Assembly: GCF_900188405.1 (NCBI RefSeq)
Contig: NZ_FZOF01000018.1
Coordinates: forward strand, 1-63,619
Reading direction: 5' to 3'
DNA: 63,619 nucleotides
Source: Actinacidiphila glaucinigra
Lineage (GTDB): Bacteria; Actinomycetota; Actinomycetes; Streptomycetales; Streptomycetaceae
Shown here: positions 34,802-43,300 of the stretch, piece after piece
Position numbering within the stretch: position 1 is the stretch's first letter
Layout: each line of letters opens with the position of its first letter
The notes under the pieces: model-generated
Seen by the model: only the letters and a program-made list of their open reading frames with translations
What the model was told of the DNA's origin: nothing
The model's database searches: none
Made by a program: the position numbers and the translations under genes

Positions 34802-37102
34802 ATGCGGTCGGATACGGTACGGACGGAGCTGTCGCTCGAGCTGCTGGTCCACGGCGTCGGCGGGACGACGCCGCAGACGATGCTCAACGACCCGCGCATC
34901 ACGCGCGTCTGCGGTGACGACACCGCCGGGATCTACCGGCGTGCCGCCGACGCCGACGCGGAGCGCCGCTCGCCGGAGTACGGCGAGGGCCCGGTGCCCG
35001 ACGCCTACTCCTGGTGCAATCTGACGTCCGGGGACGGCAGTCGCGCGCTCTGGCTGCTCCTGCTCCCCTTCATGGTGGCCAATCTGGCCCACTGGATGCG
35101 GCCGCCGGTCTCCCGGCCGGGCCTGGACCGGGCGTACGACGTGCTGGTCCGGCTGCTGGCGCTGTCCCTGACGGTGCTGCTGGTGGCCGCGGCCTGCGAG
35201 GTCGCGATGGACCTGGTGGCCTGGCAGTGCGCGGGCAACGCCGCCTGCGCGGGCGGCAAGAGCTGGCTCTCCTTCCTCGCCGCCGGCGAGCCTGGGCGCC
35301 GGATCGCCGCCGGGGCGGCGCTGCCCGCCGGGCTGACCCTGCTGCTGTGGTGGCTCTCCCGGCGGACCTGGTACGCCTACGAGTCCCAGCGGCCCCTGCC
35401 CGGCGCGCATCCCGACGAGCGCGAGGGGCCGGACGTCACGCCGCTGGCCCGGCGCGGCTTCTGGTACGGGCGGCGGCTGGTGGCCCGGCTCCGTGCGGCC
35501 CACACGGCGGCCGGGCTGCTCGCGGTGGCGGTCGCGCTGGTCGTCCCCCCGCTGGAACGGGACATGGACGTGGGCGGGATCCGGATACTCGCCGCCGTCG
35601 GCTGGCTGCTGACCGGCGCCCTGGCCGGGTTGACGGTCGCGGTGGTCGCCGTGACCTGCGGCATGGGACGCAGCGAGCACGCGCCGGACGAGGCCCTGGA
35701 TCCACGGCTGGCGCGGGTGATGCTCGGCGGGACGGCCGCCGCGCTGCTGGCCGCGGCCGGATACGCCTGCTGGCACCGGCCGGGCTGGAGCGCCGCGGGG
35801 CGGCTGCCGTCCGGGGAGGCCTTCGGCTGGCTCGCCCTCACCCAGGGGCTGTTGCTCGTGGCGCTCGCGTGCGTCGCCCGTCTGATGCACCGCTCAGGCG
35901 GCGGCCGGGCGGAGTTGCGCGGCCTGGGCGGACCGGCGGTGGCCCTGCTGGCGTGCTCCCTCGGCGGGGTGCTCACCGGAGGGATCGCCCAGCGGGTCGC
36001 GGACTGGCTCGACCGCGGTGCCACGCCCGGCAGCGGGGGCGGCGTCGTCGCCGGGCCGCCCGTGCTGCTGTCCTGGCAGGCCTCGGCGATCCCGGTGCTG
36101 CTGCTGGTGCTGGCCGTGGTGGTCGTCGTGCGCGGCAGGCGGCTGCTGCGGCGGACCCGGGCGTTGGTGCCGAAGGTGGAGGCGGACTACCCGGGGGAGG
36201 AGCACGAGCCCGCGCGCAGCCGCCAGATCGCCATCGCCCGCGCCAGGGCGGAACTCACCGACCAGGCCGCCCTGTTCATCGGGGTCGTCGGGATCGTGGC
36301 CTTTCTGCTGGGCGCGGGGGCGCTCGCCGGGGCCTGGCTGAGCGGCGCCGTCCCCGGGCGCGCCGGGGCCGGCGCGCCCGGATGGGTGCGCACGGTCGCC
36401 GAGACCGCCCAGAACCTCGGTTCCTGGCTGGTCGGCGCCGGCGTGGTCGCCCTGATCGCGCTCGGCCGCAGGGCCTACCGCGACGCCGGGGCACGCCGCA
36501 CCGTGGGCATCCTCTGGGACGTGGGCACTTTCTGGCCCCGCGCCGCGCACCCCTTTGCCCCGCCCTGCTACGCCGAGCGCGCCGTGCCCGACCTCACCTG
36601 GCGCATGACGACCTGGACGCGGGCGCACCGCGGCCGGATCATCCTCTCCGGGCACTCCCAGGGGAGCGTCCTGGCCGCGGCGGCGGTCTGGCAGCTGGAT
36701 CCGGCGACCCGGGCGAGGATCGCCCTGCTCACCTACGGTTCTCCGCTGGGACGGCTGTATGGGCGCTGGTTCCCGGCCTACTTCGGGCCCCCCGCCCTGA
36801 CCTCGCTCCACGGCGAGCTGCACGCCTGGCGCAATCTGTGGCGGCGTACGGATCCCATCGGCGGCCCGGTCCACCTCGACGAGCCCGGGCCACCGGTCGA
36901 CCGTGCGCCGCTGCCCGATCCTGCGGCGTACGGGCGGACGGAGGAACACCCGCTGCCCGCGCCCCTGCTGACCCACTTCGACTACCAGGCCGATCCGGCC
37001 TTCGCGGCCGAGCGCGGCGCGCTGCTCGGCTGGCTCCAGCGGAACACGGAGGGGACGCTGCCCGTGCAGGGTCAGGGCAGCGGGGGGAGGTCCTCGGGGT
37101 AG
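34802..37102 (+). CDS. Large integral-membrane alpha/beta-hydrolase-like protein
   Basis: 766 residues; ATG at 34802 with GGGAGG at 34788-34793. It opens with LELLVHGVGGTTPQTML, the oxyanion-hole HG motif of lipases. About eight or nine membrane spans follow (near 80-120, 165-185, 235-310, 340-365, 385-450, 485-510, 540-560), then a C-terminal catalytic part with nucleophile elbow SGHSQGS (Ser619) and TYGSPLGRLYGRWFPAYFG. A lipase-like hydrolase split by a membrane domain is unusual; the active site probably faces the cytoplasm. The function is unknown. Its 3' end overlaps the convergent beta-helix/AAA gene by 31 bp. Confidence 0.85.
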   Translation: MRSDTVRTELSLELLVHGVGGTTPQTMLNDPRITRVCGDDTAGIYRRAADADAERRSPEYGEGPVPDAYSWCNLTSGDGSRALWLLLLPFMVANLAHWMRPPVSRPGLDRAYDVLVRLLALSLTVLLVAAACEVAMDLVAWQCAGNAACAGGKSWLSFLAAGEPGRRIAAGAALPAGLTLLLWWLSRRTWYAYESQRPLPGAHPDEREGPDVTPLARRGFWYGRRLVARLRAAHTAAGLLAVAVALVVPPLERDMDVGGIRILAAVGWLLTGALAGLTVAVVAVTCGMGRSEHAPDEALDPRLARVMLGGTAAALLAAAGYACWHRPGWSAAGRLPSGEAFGWLALTQGLLLVALACVARLMHRSGGGRAELRGLGGPAVALLACSLGGVLTGGIAQRVADWLDRGATPGSGGGVVAGPPVLLSWQASAIPVLLLVLAVVVVVRGRRLLRRTRALVPKVEADYPGEEHEPARSRQIAIARARAELTDQAALFIGVVGIVAFLLGAGALAGAWLSGAVPGRAGAGAPGWVRTVAETAQNLGSWLVGAGVVALIALGRRAYRDAGARRTVGILWDVGTFWPRAAHPFAPPCYAERAVPDLTWRMTTWTRAHRGRIILSGHSQGSVLAAAAVWQLDPATRARIALLTYGSPLGRLYGRWFPAYFGPPALTSLHGELHAWRNLWRRTDPIGGPVHLDEPGPPVDRAPLPDPAAYGRTEEHPLPAPLLTHFDYQADPAFAAERGALLGWLQRNTEGTLPVQGQGSGGRSSG

Positions 37103-39504
37103 AGCAGCTGCAGCTCCTCATGGCTGGGCTCGCTGATCCGGGCGAGCCGGCCCGCATGGCGCTCGACCATGGCCTCGAAGGTCTGCCGGGCGGTGCGGCC
37201 GTTGCCGAAGGCCGGGCCCTTGGGGATCGCGGTGAAGTACTTGTACAGCGCCTCGCCGGTGTCCTCGGAGAGCTGGTACTCGTGTTCCTCGGCCTGGGCC
37301 CGCACGATCCGCAGCAGTTCGACCGGGGTGTAGTCGTCGAAGGTGATGGTCCGCGAGAAGCGGGAGGCGACACCGGGGTTGGCGGACAGGAAGTGCTCCA
37401 TCTCCGCCGTGTAGCCCGCGACGATCACCACCACGGCGTCGCGGTGGTCCTCCATCAGCTTCACCAGGGTGTCGATCGCCTCCCGCCCGAAGTCCCGGCC
37501 GGAGTCCTCGGGGGCGAGGGCGTACGCCTCGTCGATGAACAGGACCCCGCCCCGGGCACGTTCGAAGGCCTCCTGGGTGCGGATGGCCGTCGAGCCGATG
37601 TGCTCGCCCACCAGGTCGACGCGGGCCACCTCCACCAGGTGGCCGCGCTCCAGCACGCCCAGGGTGGCCAGGATCTCGCCGTAGAGCCGGGCGACGGTCG
37701 TCTTGCCCGTGCCCGGGGAGCCGGTGAAGACCAGGTGGCGGCGCGGGGAGGGGGCCTTGAGCCCGGCCTCGCGGCGTCTGCGGCCCACCGCGATCAGGTC
37801 GATCAGGGAGCGCACCTCACGCTTGACGTTCTCCAGGCCCACCAGCGCGTCGAGTTCGGCCAGGACCTCGTCCGAGGGCCGGGTGTCCCCGGCCGGGGAG
37901 GGGGCGGGCACGGACGCCGCCTCGGTGCCGCCGGTCGGTGTCACCGGCAGCCCGCCGAGCAGCCCGAACGACGCAGCCGCGGGCTGCCGTTCGCCCGCCG
38001 GAGCGGGCACACCCGGCGATTCGGGCACGGTACGGCGCTCACCGCTCTGGTCCCCGGTGCAGTCCTCCGTCACCGGGCCCGGCTCGGCGAACTCGTAACC
38101 GCCGCGCGCACAGCGCTCCGTGCGGCAGCGGGTGAGCGTGGAGCGGCACCCGTCGATGATGTGGAAGCCGTAGCCCCGGCTGCCCGTGACCCTGCAGCCG
38201 GTGAAGGTCCCGCGGCCCCCCGCGGAGACGTAGAACCCGGCCTCGGCCGGGTTGGTGACGACGCAGCGCTCCAACGTGGGGTCGGCGCCCTTCGTCACGA
38301 TGACACCGGTCGCCGTGTCGTCGATGGTGCAGGCGGACAGCGTGCCGCCGCTGCCGTGGTCGCGGAACCAGGCGCCGGTGGAGGCCTCGCGGATGCGGCA
38401 GTCGTCGAGTTGCACGGTGGCGCCGTCGCTGACCGAGACCGCGGTGTTGCGGACCTGGGAGATGTCGCTGTCGACGACGTCGGCGCGTGAGCCCCGGTCG
38501 AGTACGAACAGGGCGTCGGGCACGTCGTGCACGCGGCAGGAGTCGAGGACGACGGCCGCGCCGTCGCTGACCCAGACCGCCGGGTAGTCGCCCTGGCTGT
38601 CGTGGATCTCGCACTGGTTGGCGTCCACCCGGGTGCCCGGGTCCCAGACCGACAGCCCGTTGCGGCCGAAGCGCCGCACCGTGGTGCGGGTGAGGGTGAG
38701 GACCGCGCGGGAGCGCAGGTCGACGGCGTTCTCGGGCACGTCGTGGATGTCGCAGTCGGAGAGGGTCAGGACCGCGTCGGTGTCCAGGGTGATGCCGTCG
38801 CCGGTGGTGCGGTGCACCTGGCACTCGGTGAGGTGTCCGGCGGCGCGCGAGGCGACCTGTACGCCGGTGCCCTTGACCTCGTACACCTCGCAGCCGACGG
38901 CCTCGGCCACGGTGCCCTCCCCGGTGAGGGAGATCCCCGCGCCGGAGGCGTTGCGGACCCGGCAGCGTTCCAGCCGGGGGGAGGCGCCGCCGCGCACCGA
39001 GATGCCGGTCTGGCCGGCGGCCACCACCTCGCATTCCTCGAACAGGCCGCCCGCGGCCTCCAGGACGCTGATCCCGAGCCCGGCCGGGTTGTCCACGGTG
39101 CAGCGGCGTACGGTCGGCCGCGCCCCGTCGCGGACCTCTATGCCCACCGCGGAACGGGTGCTGACCCGCAGTCCGGTGAGTTCGGGCGTGGCGCTCTCGA
39201 CGAGCAGGGCGGCGGCGGAGGTGTCCTGCCCCTCGACGGAGAGGTCCTGGACCGTCGCCGCGGCGCGGACGGTCAGGGCGACACCGGCCGGCGGGGCGAT
39301 CCGCACGGAGCCCGGCCCCTCGGCCGCGCGGAGCGTTATGACCTTCTCCACGACGAGGTTCTCCCGGTAGGTCCCGGGGTTGACCGAGAGCACGTCGCCC
39401 TCGGCGGCCGCATCCAGGGCCGCGGCGAGGCTCTCGTACTCTCCCGTGCGGCGGCGCCACCGCGAACTGCTGGTGTGCGTCACCTGAACCACGCCGTGTG
39501 CCAT
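37072..39504 (-). CDS. Right-handed beta-helix protein fused to a CbxX/EccA-type AAA+ ATPase
   Basis: 810 residues. Residues 20-60 resemble a pectate-lyase-like start (YESLAAALDAAAEGDVLSVN). From about 60 to 470 there are some sixteen 22-24-residue coils rich in C-x-V/I and G-I/V-x-V steps (for example LERCRVRNASGAGISL), a right-handed parallel beta-helix. A Pro-rich linker (480-525) leads to an AAA+ domain with Walker A GSPGTGKTT (595-603), Walker B FIDEAYAL (Asp658, Glu659) and Arg finger region SRFSRTITFDDY, of the CbxX/CfqX group that includes EccA of type VII secretion. No signal peptide. It probably remodels a protein complex with the helix as a binding platform. Start at 39504 is the best fit. 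Confidence 0.88.
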   Translation of the reverse strand: MAHGVVQVTHTSSSRWRRRTGEYESLAAALDAAAEGDVLSVNPGTYRENLVVEKVITLRAAEGPGSVRIAPPAGVALTVRAAATVQDLSVEGQDTSAAALLVESATPELTGLRVSTRSAVGIEVRDGARPTVRRCTVDNPAGLGISVLEAAGGLFEECEVVAAGQTGISVRGGASPRLERCRVRNASGAGISLTGEGTVAEAVGCEVYEVKGTGVQVASRAAGHLTECQVHRTTGDGITLDTDAVLTLSDCDIHDVPENAVDLRSRAVLTLTRTTVRRFGRNGLSVWDPGTRVDANQCEIHDSQGDYPAVWVSDGAAVVLDSCRVHDVPDALFVLDRGSRADVVDSDISQVRNTAVSVSDGATVQLDDCRIREASTGAWFRDHGSGGTLSACTIDDTATGVIVTKGADPTLERCVVTNPAEAGFYVSAGGRGTFTGCRVTGSRGYGFHIIDGCRSTLTRCRTERCARGGYEFAEPGPVTEDCTGDQSGERRTVPESPGVPAPAGERQPAAASFGLLGGLPVTPTGGTEAASVPAPSPAGDTRPSDEVLAELDALVGLENVKREVRSLIDLIAVGRRRREAGLKAPSPRRHLVFTGSPGTGKTTVARLYGEILATLGVLERGHLVEVARVDLVGEHIGSTAIRTQEAFERARGGVLFIDEAYALAPEDSGRDFGREAIDTLVKLMEDHRDAVVVIVAGYTAEMEHFLSANPGVASRFSRTITFDDYTPVELLRIVRAQAEEHEYQLSEDTGEALYKYFTAIPKGPAFGNGRTARQTFEAMVERHAGRLARISEPSHEELQLLYPEDLPPLP

Positions 39505-39671
39505 GGAGATGCTCTGCCCCGTCCTCTTGCACTGCGCCGACCTGGGGGCCTCCACGGTAGCGCGCGCCGGGCGCGCGCCAGCACCCAGATGCTGATGGAT
39601 CACCTGATGGATCCGGCCGGATGAGGCCGATTGCGGATGATCGCAAGCACCGGCGTGCGTACCCGGTGTGG

Positions 39672-40280
39672 TCAGCCGCCCGCTCCGGCCCGGCCCCAGC
39701 TCTGGCCGGCCGCGGCCCACTCGCGCTCCCACTCGGCGAGCCTGCGGCGCATCAGCTGCCACATGAGCAACTGGCGCCCCATCAACCCCAGCACGCTCGC
39801 GGCGAGGAAGGTGCCGATGCCGGCGAGCATCGCGTGCGTGGTGGCGGAGCGGGAGTCCAGGGGAGCGGGTGCGGGCACGGCCCCGGACTTGTCGGTCCAC
39901 ATGGCGACGTGGTCGCCCTTGTCGTGGGCGGCGCCCACCCGCACCTGGGCGGTGTGGACGTGTCCGTCCGGCGCGGTCCAGCGGACCACGGCGTCGCGGC
40001 GTTCCTCGCGGACGCGGCCGGACTCGGGGTCGGGATCGGCGGCCTCACGCGGCCCGGCCTTGAGCACCACGGCGGCGACCTGCGTGCGGTTGGCGTGCTG
40101 GACCCTGACGGTGTGCTGGAGGGAGTGGTCCACGGCCAGCCCGGCCGTCAGCCCCGCGGCCGGCGCCCCCAGGACGATGGCGCACCCCGCCGCGACCCCC
40201 GCACAGGCCTCGAACACGTCGGAACGGCGGCGCAGGCTGTTCTTCCGCCAACGCCACCACCGCACGTGCGTGGCCGTCAT
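39672..40280 (-). CDS. Rv1733c-like transmembrane protein
   Basis: 202 residues from the ATG at 40280; the GTG at 40292 leaves no room for the AGGGGG ribosome site just before it. Two membrane spans (about residues 22-45, CAGVAAGCAIVLGAPAAGLTAG, and 142-162, AMLAGIGTFLAASVLGLMG) flank an extracytoplasmic beta-rich domain with VVRWTAPDGHVHTAQVRV. This layout and RKNSLRRRSDVFEA at the N-terminus match the actinobacterial Rv1733c family of unknown function, whose M. tuberculosis member belongs to the dormancy regulon. Confidence 0.85.
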   Translation of the reverse strand: MTATHVRWWRWRKNSLRRRSDVFEACAGVAAGCAIVLGAPAAGLTAGLAVDHSLQHTVRVQHANRTQVAAVVLKAGPREAADPDPESGRVREERRDAVVRWTAPDGHVHTAQVRVGAAHDKGDHVAMWTDKSGAVPAPAPLDSRSATTHAMLAGIGTFLAASVLGLMGRQLLMWQLMRRRLAEWEREWAAAGQSWGRAGAGG

Positions 40281-40415
40281 CGGTCGTCGCACCCCCTATC
40301 ACCGTCCAAGTACCGCACATGGCACGGCACATGCGCGGCATGGACCGGGCGGGAGGGGGCCATCTCACGCCGGCACCCGCCGGGGCCCGGACCGTGCCGC
40401 GGTCTCGGGACGCGT

Positions 40416-41252
40416 TCAGTCCATTGACAACAACGCGTCGCCCACCCGGAGTGTTCCGGGTCGTACGGGCACGAGATTCTGTCCGAAAACCAGTCTGCCC
40501 CCGAATCTGCGGTGGCGCGCGAGGGTGCGCAGCGGCTCCCGGCCGCGGAGCGCCGTGTCCTGGTCCGTCGTCGTCACCACGCAACGTCCGCAGGGCTTCA
40601 CCACGCGGAATTCGACTTCCCCGATGCGGATCCGGGTCCAGGTGTCCTCGGCCCAGGCGTCGGTCCCCGCGATCACGGCGTTGGGACGGAAGCGGTCCAT
40701 GGGCAGCGGCCCCTCCCCGGGGTGGTCGCCCGCGGCGATCAGCGCGTTGAGGGCGGCCAGCGAGGCCTCGGTCGTCACGAGCAGGGGGAAGCCGTCGGCG
40801 AAGCTGACGGTCTCACCGGGGAGTGCGTAGTCCGGGTCGATCGGGCGGCGGCGGCCGGGGTCGTCGAGGTGGACGAGGGTGACCTCCACCCCCAGGTACC
40901 CGGCGAACCAGGCGGCGGCCGCCTCTCCCGCGGGTACGGCCTCCACCTTGTCGCCCCATATGTGCACCGGGACCGTCGTGGACGGTCCCGGTACGGCGAT
41001 GTCCAGCAGCGGCATCCCCGGGGCGGTGAGCAGCAGCCCACCGCCGGGGGACGACTCCGCGCGCGCCAGGGCCAGCCGGGGCTGCTCGCGCTGCGTGACA
41101 CATCGTCCCGCAGCGTCGGCGAGCATCCACCGGCGGTCTCCGGCGAGCCCCCACGGCTCCACCTCTGCCTCGGACAACCGCTGTCCACCGAGTGACTTGA
41201 CGGGGTGGACGTGCAGTGCGCTGAGGCGGGGTGTCGGCGTCGGAGTCGTCAT
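40416..41252 (-). CDS. MOSC-domain protein (mARC/YcbX-like)
   Basis: 278 residues: an N-terminal MOSC_N beta-barrel (LHVHPVKSLGGQRLSEAEVEP, GDRRWMLADAAGR) and a C-terminal MOSC domain (RFRPNAVIAGTDAWAEDTW) with the conserved Cys in KPCGRCVVTT. Such proteins bind molybdenum cofactor through that Cys and reduce N-hydroxylated compounds, like mARC and YcbX. There is no fused ferredoxin domain, so it needs a separate electron donor. Cytoplasmic. Confidence 0.92.
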   Translation of the reverse strand: MTTPTPTPRLSALHVHPVKSLGGQRLSEAEVEPWGLAGDRRWMLADAAGRCVTQREQPRLALARAESSPGGGLLLTAPGMPLLDIAVPGPSTTVPVHIWGDKVEAVPAGEAAAAWFAGYLGVEVTLVHLDDPGRRRPIDPDYALPGETVSFADGFPLLVTTEASLAALNALIAAGDHPGEGPLPMDRFRPNAVIAGTDAWAEDTWTRIRIGEVEFRVVKPCGRCVVTTTDQDTALRGREPLRTLARHRRFGGRLVFGQNLVPVRPGTLRVGDALLSMD

Positions 41253-41312
41253 TCCGCCATCGTGCCAGGCGGCGCGGTCACCCGTCGGCGGGGACCGGGC
41301 CGCCCGTGGGCG

Positions 41313-41822
41313 TCAGCCCGAGTAGTAGCCCTGGCCGAGGTTGCGCCGCTGGTACGGCTGCTCGTCGTAGCCGGTGGGCGCCACGGGGCGCGGCGGCGCC
41401 GGACGCGGGGCCGCGGCGGGACGCACCTGCTCGTAGCCGGCCGGGCCCTGGTACTGCTGCGGGGCCTGCTGCGTCTGGTACCCGCCGTTGAAGGCCGCGG
41501 GCCGGGGCGCGGTGGCCTGCTGCGGGATGTAGGGCGCCGGCGCCTGCTGCAGCTGGGGCTGCTGGTAACCGGGCGCCGAGTAGCCGGAGTACGACGGCGT
41601 GCTCGGCGCGGAGGAGTGGTGGGAGGGACCGGCGGGCAGCGCGGGGAGCGCGGCCGGCAGGGCCGGGAGATTGCTGCCGGTGGTCTCGTACGCGGACGGG
41701 ACGCGGATCGGCGCGATCTGGGGGGTGCCCCGCTCTGCGACCAGGCTGTCGTAGATCGGGGTGTCGGGGAAGAACGGCGACGTGTAGTAGCCACCGCCGT
41801 AAGAACCGCGGGGGGAGGTCAT
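41313..41822 (-). CDS. Gln/Pro/Tyr-rich conserved protein (DUF6643 type)
   Basis: 169 residues. The N-terminus (TSPRGSYGGGYYTSPFFPDTPIYDSLVAERGTP in two halves) is strongly conserved in Streptomyces. From residue 50 on it is low-complexity, rich in Pro, Ala, Gln and Tyr with YQQPQLQQAPAP-like repeats, then ends in a short conserved RRNLGQGYYSG. It is predicted to be disordered; the function is unknown. TAACTT (41835 to 41830) ends 7 nt before the ATG, a leaderless start. Confidence 0.85.
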   Translation of the reverse strand: MTSPRGSYGGGYYTSPFFPDTPIYDSLVAERGTPQIAPIRVPSAYETTGSNLPALPAALPALPAGPSHHSSAPSTPSYSGYSAPGYQQPQLQQAPAPYIPQQATAPRPAAFNGGYQTQQAPQQYQGPAGYEQVRPAAAPRPAPPRPVAPTGYDEQPYQRRNLGQGYYSG

Positions 41823-42157
41823 AGCCCATAAGTTAAGCCCACGATGTGCTGGTTGGGGAGACCGATTAGCAGGTCATTTCATGTGCAGTGAGTGACGGCT
41901 GAACCTTATTGCCATCGAATCGGAGGAAATCGGTCCGTGGCCGCCGTTCGGATCCCGTAAAGGCGCTGGGCCTGGGGCGTTACCCCTCGTCACGTGGGAA
42001 CACGGGCGCGGGGAAGTGCCCGGCCGGATGGTGCCGGAGGGTGACGGGGCCGACACTCTCGCGCACCAACAGGTCACCCGCACGAAGGAGGAACGCGGCG
42101 TTTCCGTGACTCCGGAGAACTTCGTCCCGGGAGGCCCCTGATGTGCCACAGTGAGCC
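41823..42157. other. 335-bp divergent intergenic region
   Basis: Between the DUF6643-type gene and the glycosyltransferase. Apart from the leftward leaderless promoter (-10 at 41835-41830) I see no gene. The segment 41855-41930 is the most AT-rich and contains ATCGAATCGGAGGAAATCGGT-like imperfect repeats (each half under 12 nt). No strong palindrome or terminator is evident, and the rightward gene has no clear -10 box. Confidence 0.4.
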
Positions 42158-43300
42158 ATGCGCGTCGCCATGCTCTTCGGGCAGAACCGGCCGGCACGGC
42201 CGGACGAATGGCACAAGGCCGCGGCGGCCGTCGCCGACGTCGTCGACGTGGTGGCCGTCCACGCGTTGACCCTGCCCGCCGTCCGCGGGCTCCCCTACGC
42301 CGGCCGCGATCCCGAGCGGCCGCACCACTACCAGGTCGCCGTCCCCCACGGCGGCACCGTGGCGCGCCGGGTCACCGCGGGCCGCGTCGAGGGCGTGCTG
42401 CGCCACGAGGCGGCCGAGTGCGGCCGGTTCGACCTCCTGCACGGCCATCTGCCGGGCGCCCAGGAGCTGCTGCCCCGGCTCGCACGGTCCGCCGGGCTGC
42501 CGTACGTCCTCACCGAGGACGACCCCTGCCTGTTCGGCCACCCCACGCGCCCGCTCCCCGGCCGGCCCGCGCGACGGGTCCGCGCCCGGATCTACCGCGA
42601 GGCCGCCGCCGTCCTGGCGGTCAGCGACGCCGTGCTGCTGCGGCTCGGCGAACTCCGGCTCCCCGGCCGGCACCGCCTGGTCCCGCACCCCGTCGGCCCC
42701 GAGTTGCTGCCGCCGGTGCCCGCCCGGACCCGGATCAGCCAGGACCCGGTGCGGGTGGTGGCCGCCGGGCGCTTCGAGGCGTACGAGGGCTGGGAGGTGC
42801 TGGTCCACGCCTTCGCCACCGCCAGGGTCAGGGACCCGCGGCTGCGGCTGGACGTCATCGCCGAGGGGTCCGCCGAACTCCCCGCCGACGTGCGCGAGCT
42901 GATACGCAAGTGCGGAGTGGCCCACTTCGTCACGGTCCGCCGGGCCCGCGGCCGTGCCGAGGCGCTGCACACCGTCGCGCACGCCGACCTCTTCCTGATG
43001 GCGAGCCACGTGGAGAGCTTCTGCGTTCGCGCGCTGGACGCGCTGTGCTGCGGCACCCCCGTCGTCGGGACCCGCACCGGCGCGCTGCCCGAACTCGTCG
43101 GGCACGACGGCGGGGTGCTCGTCGAGCCGGGTGACGCCCCCGCCCTAGGCCGGGCGCTCGTGGAGGGCGCCGCCCGGCTGTCCGCGCGCCGGCCCACGGT
43201 CCTCGCCGACCGCACCCGGCGCCGCTACGGCACGGCGGCCGTCGGCGCCCGGCTCGCCGTCGTCTACGCCGAGGCGTCGTCGGGCCGCGGCCGCGCGTAG
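42158..43300 (+). CDS. Family 4 glycosyltransferase
   Basis: 380 residues, GT-B fold. The C-terminal nucleotide-sugar site is visible: VVAAGRFEAYEGWEVLVHAFA (donor loop), then HVESFCVRALDALCCGTPVVG with the Glu-containing family motif in the form ESFCVRALDAL, and TGALPELVGHDGGVLVEPGD. The N-terminal half has LLHGHLPGAQELLPRL (acceptor His). Cytoplasmic; the acceptor (lipid, glycan or small molecule) is unknown. The 3' end overlaps the convergent GT2 gene by 37 bp. Confidence 0.92.
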   Translation: MRVAMLFGQNRPARPDEWHKAAAAVADVVDVVAVHALTLPAVRGLPYAGRDPERPHHYQVAVPHGGTVARRVTAGRVEGVLRHEAAECGRFDLLHGHLPGAQELLPRLARSAGLPYVLTEDDPCLFGHPTRPLPGRPARRVRARIYREAAAVLAVSDAVLLRLGELRLPGRHRLVPHPVGPELLPPVPARTRISQDPVRVVAAGRFEAYEGWEVLVHAFATARVRDPRLRLDVIAEGSAELPADVRELIRKCGVAHFVTVRRARGRAEALHTVAHADLFLMASHVESFCVRALDALCCGTPVVGTRTGALPELVGHDGGVLVEPGDAPALGRALVEGAARLSARRPTVLADRTRRRYGTAAVGARLAVVYAEASSGRGRA

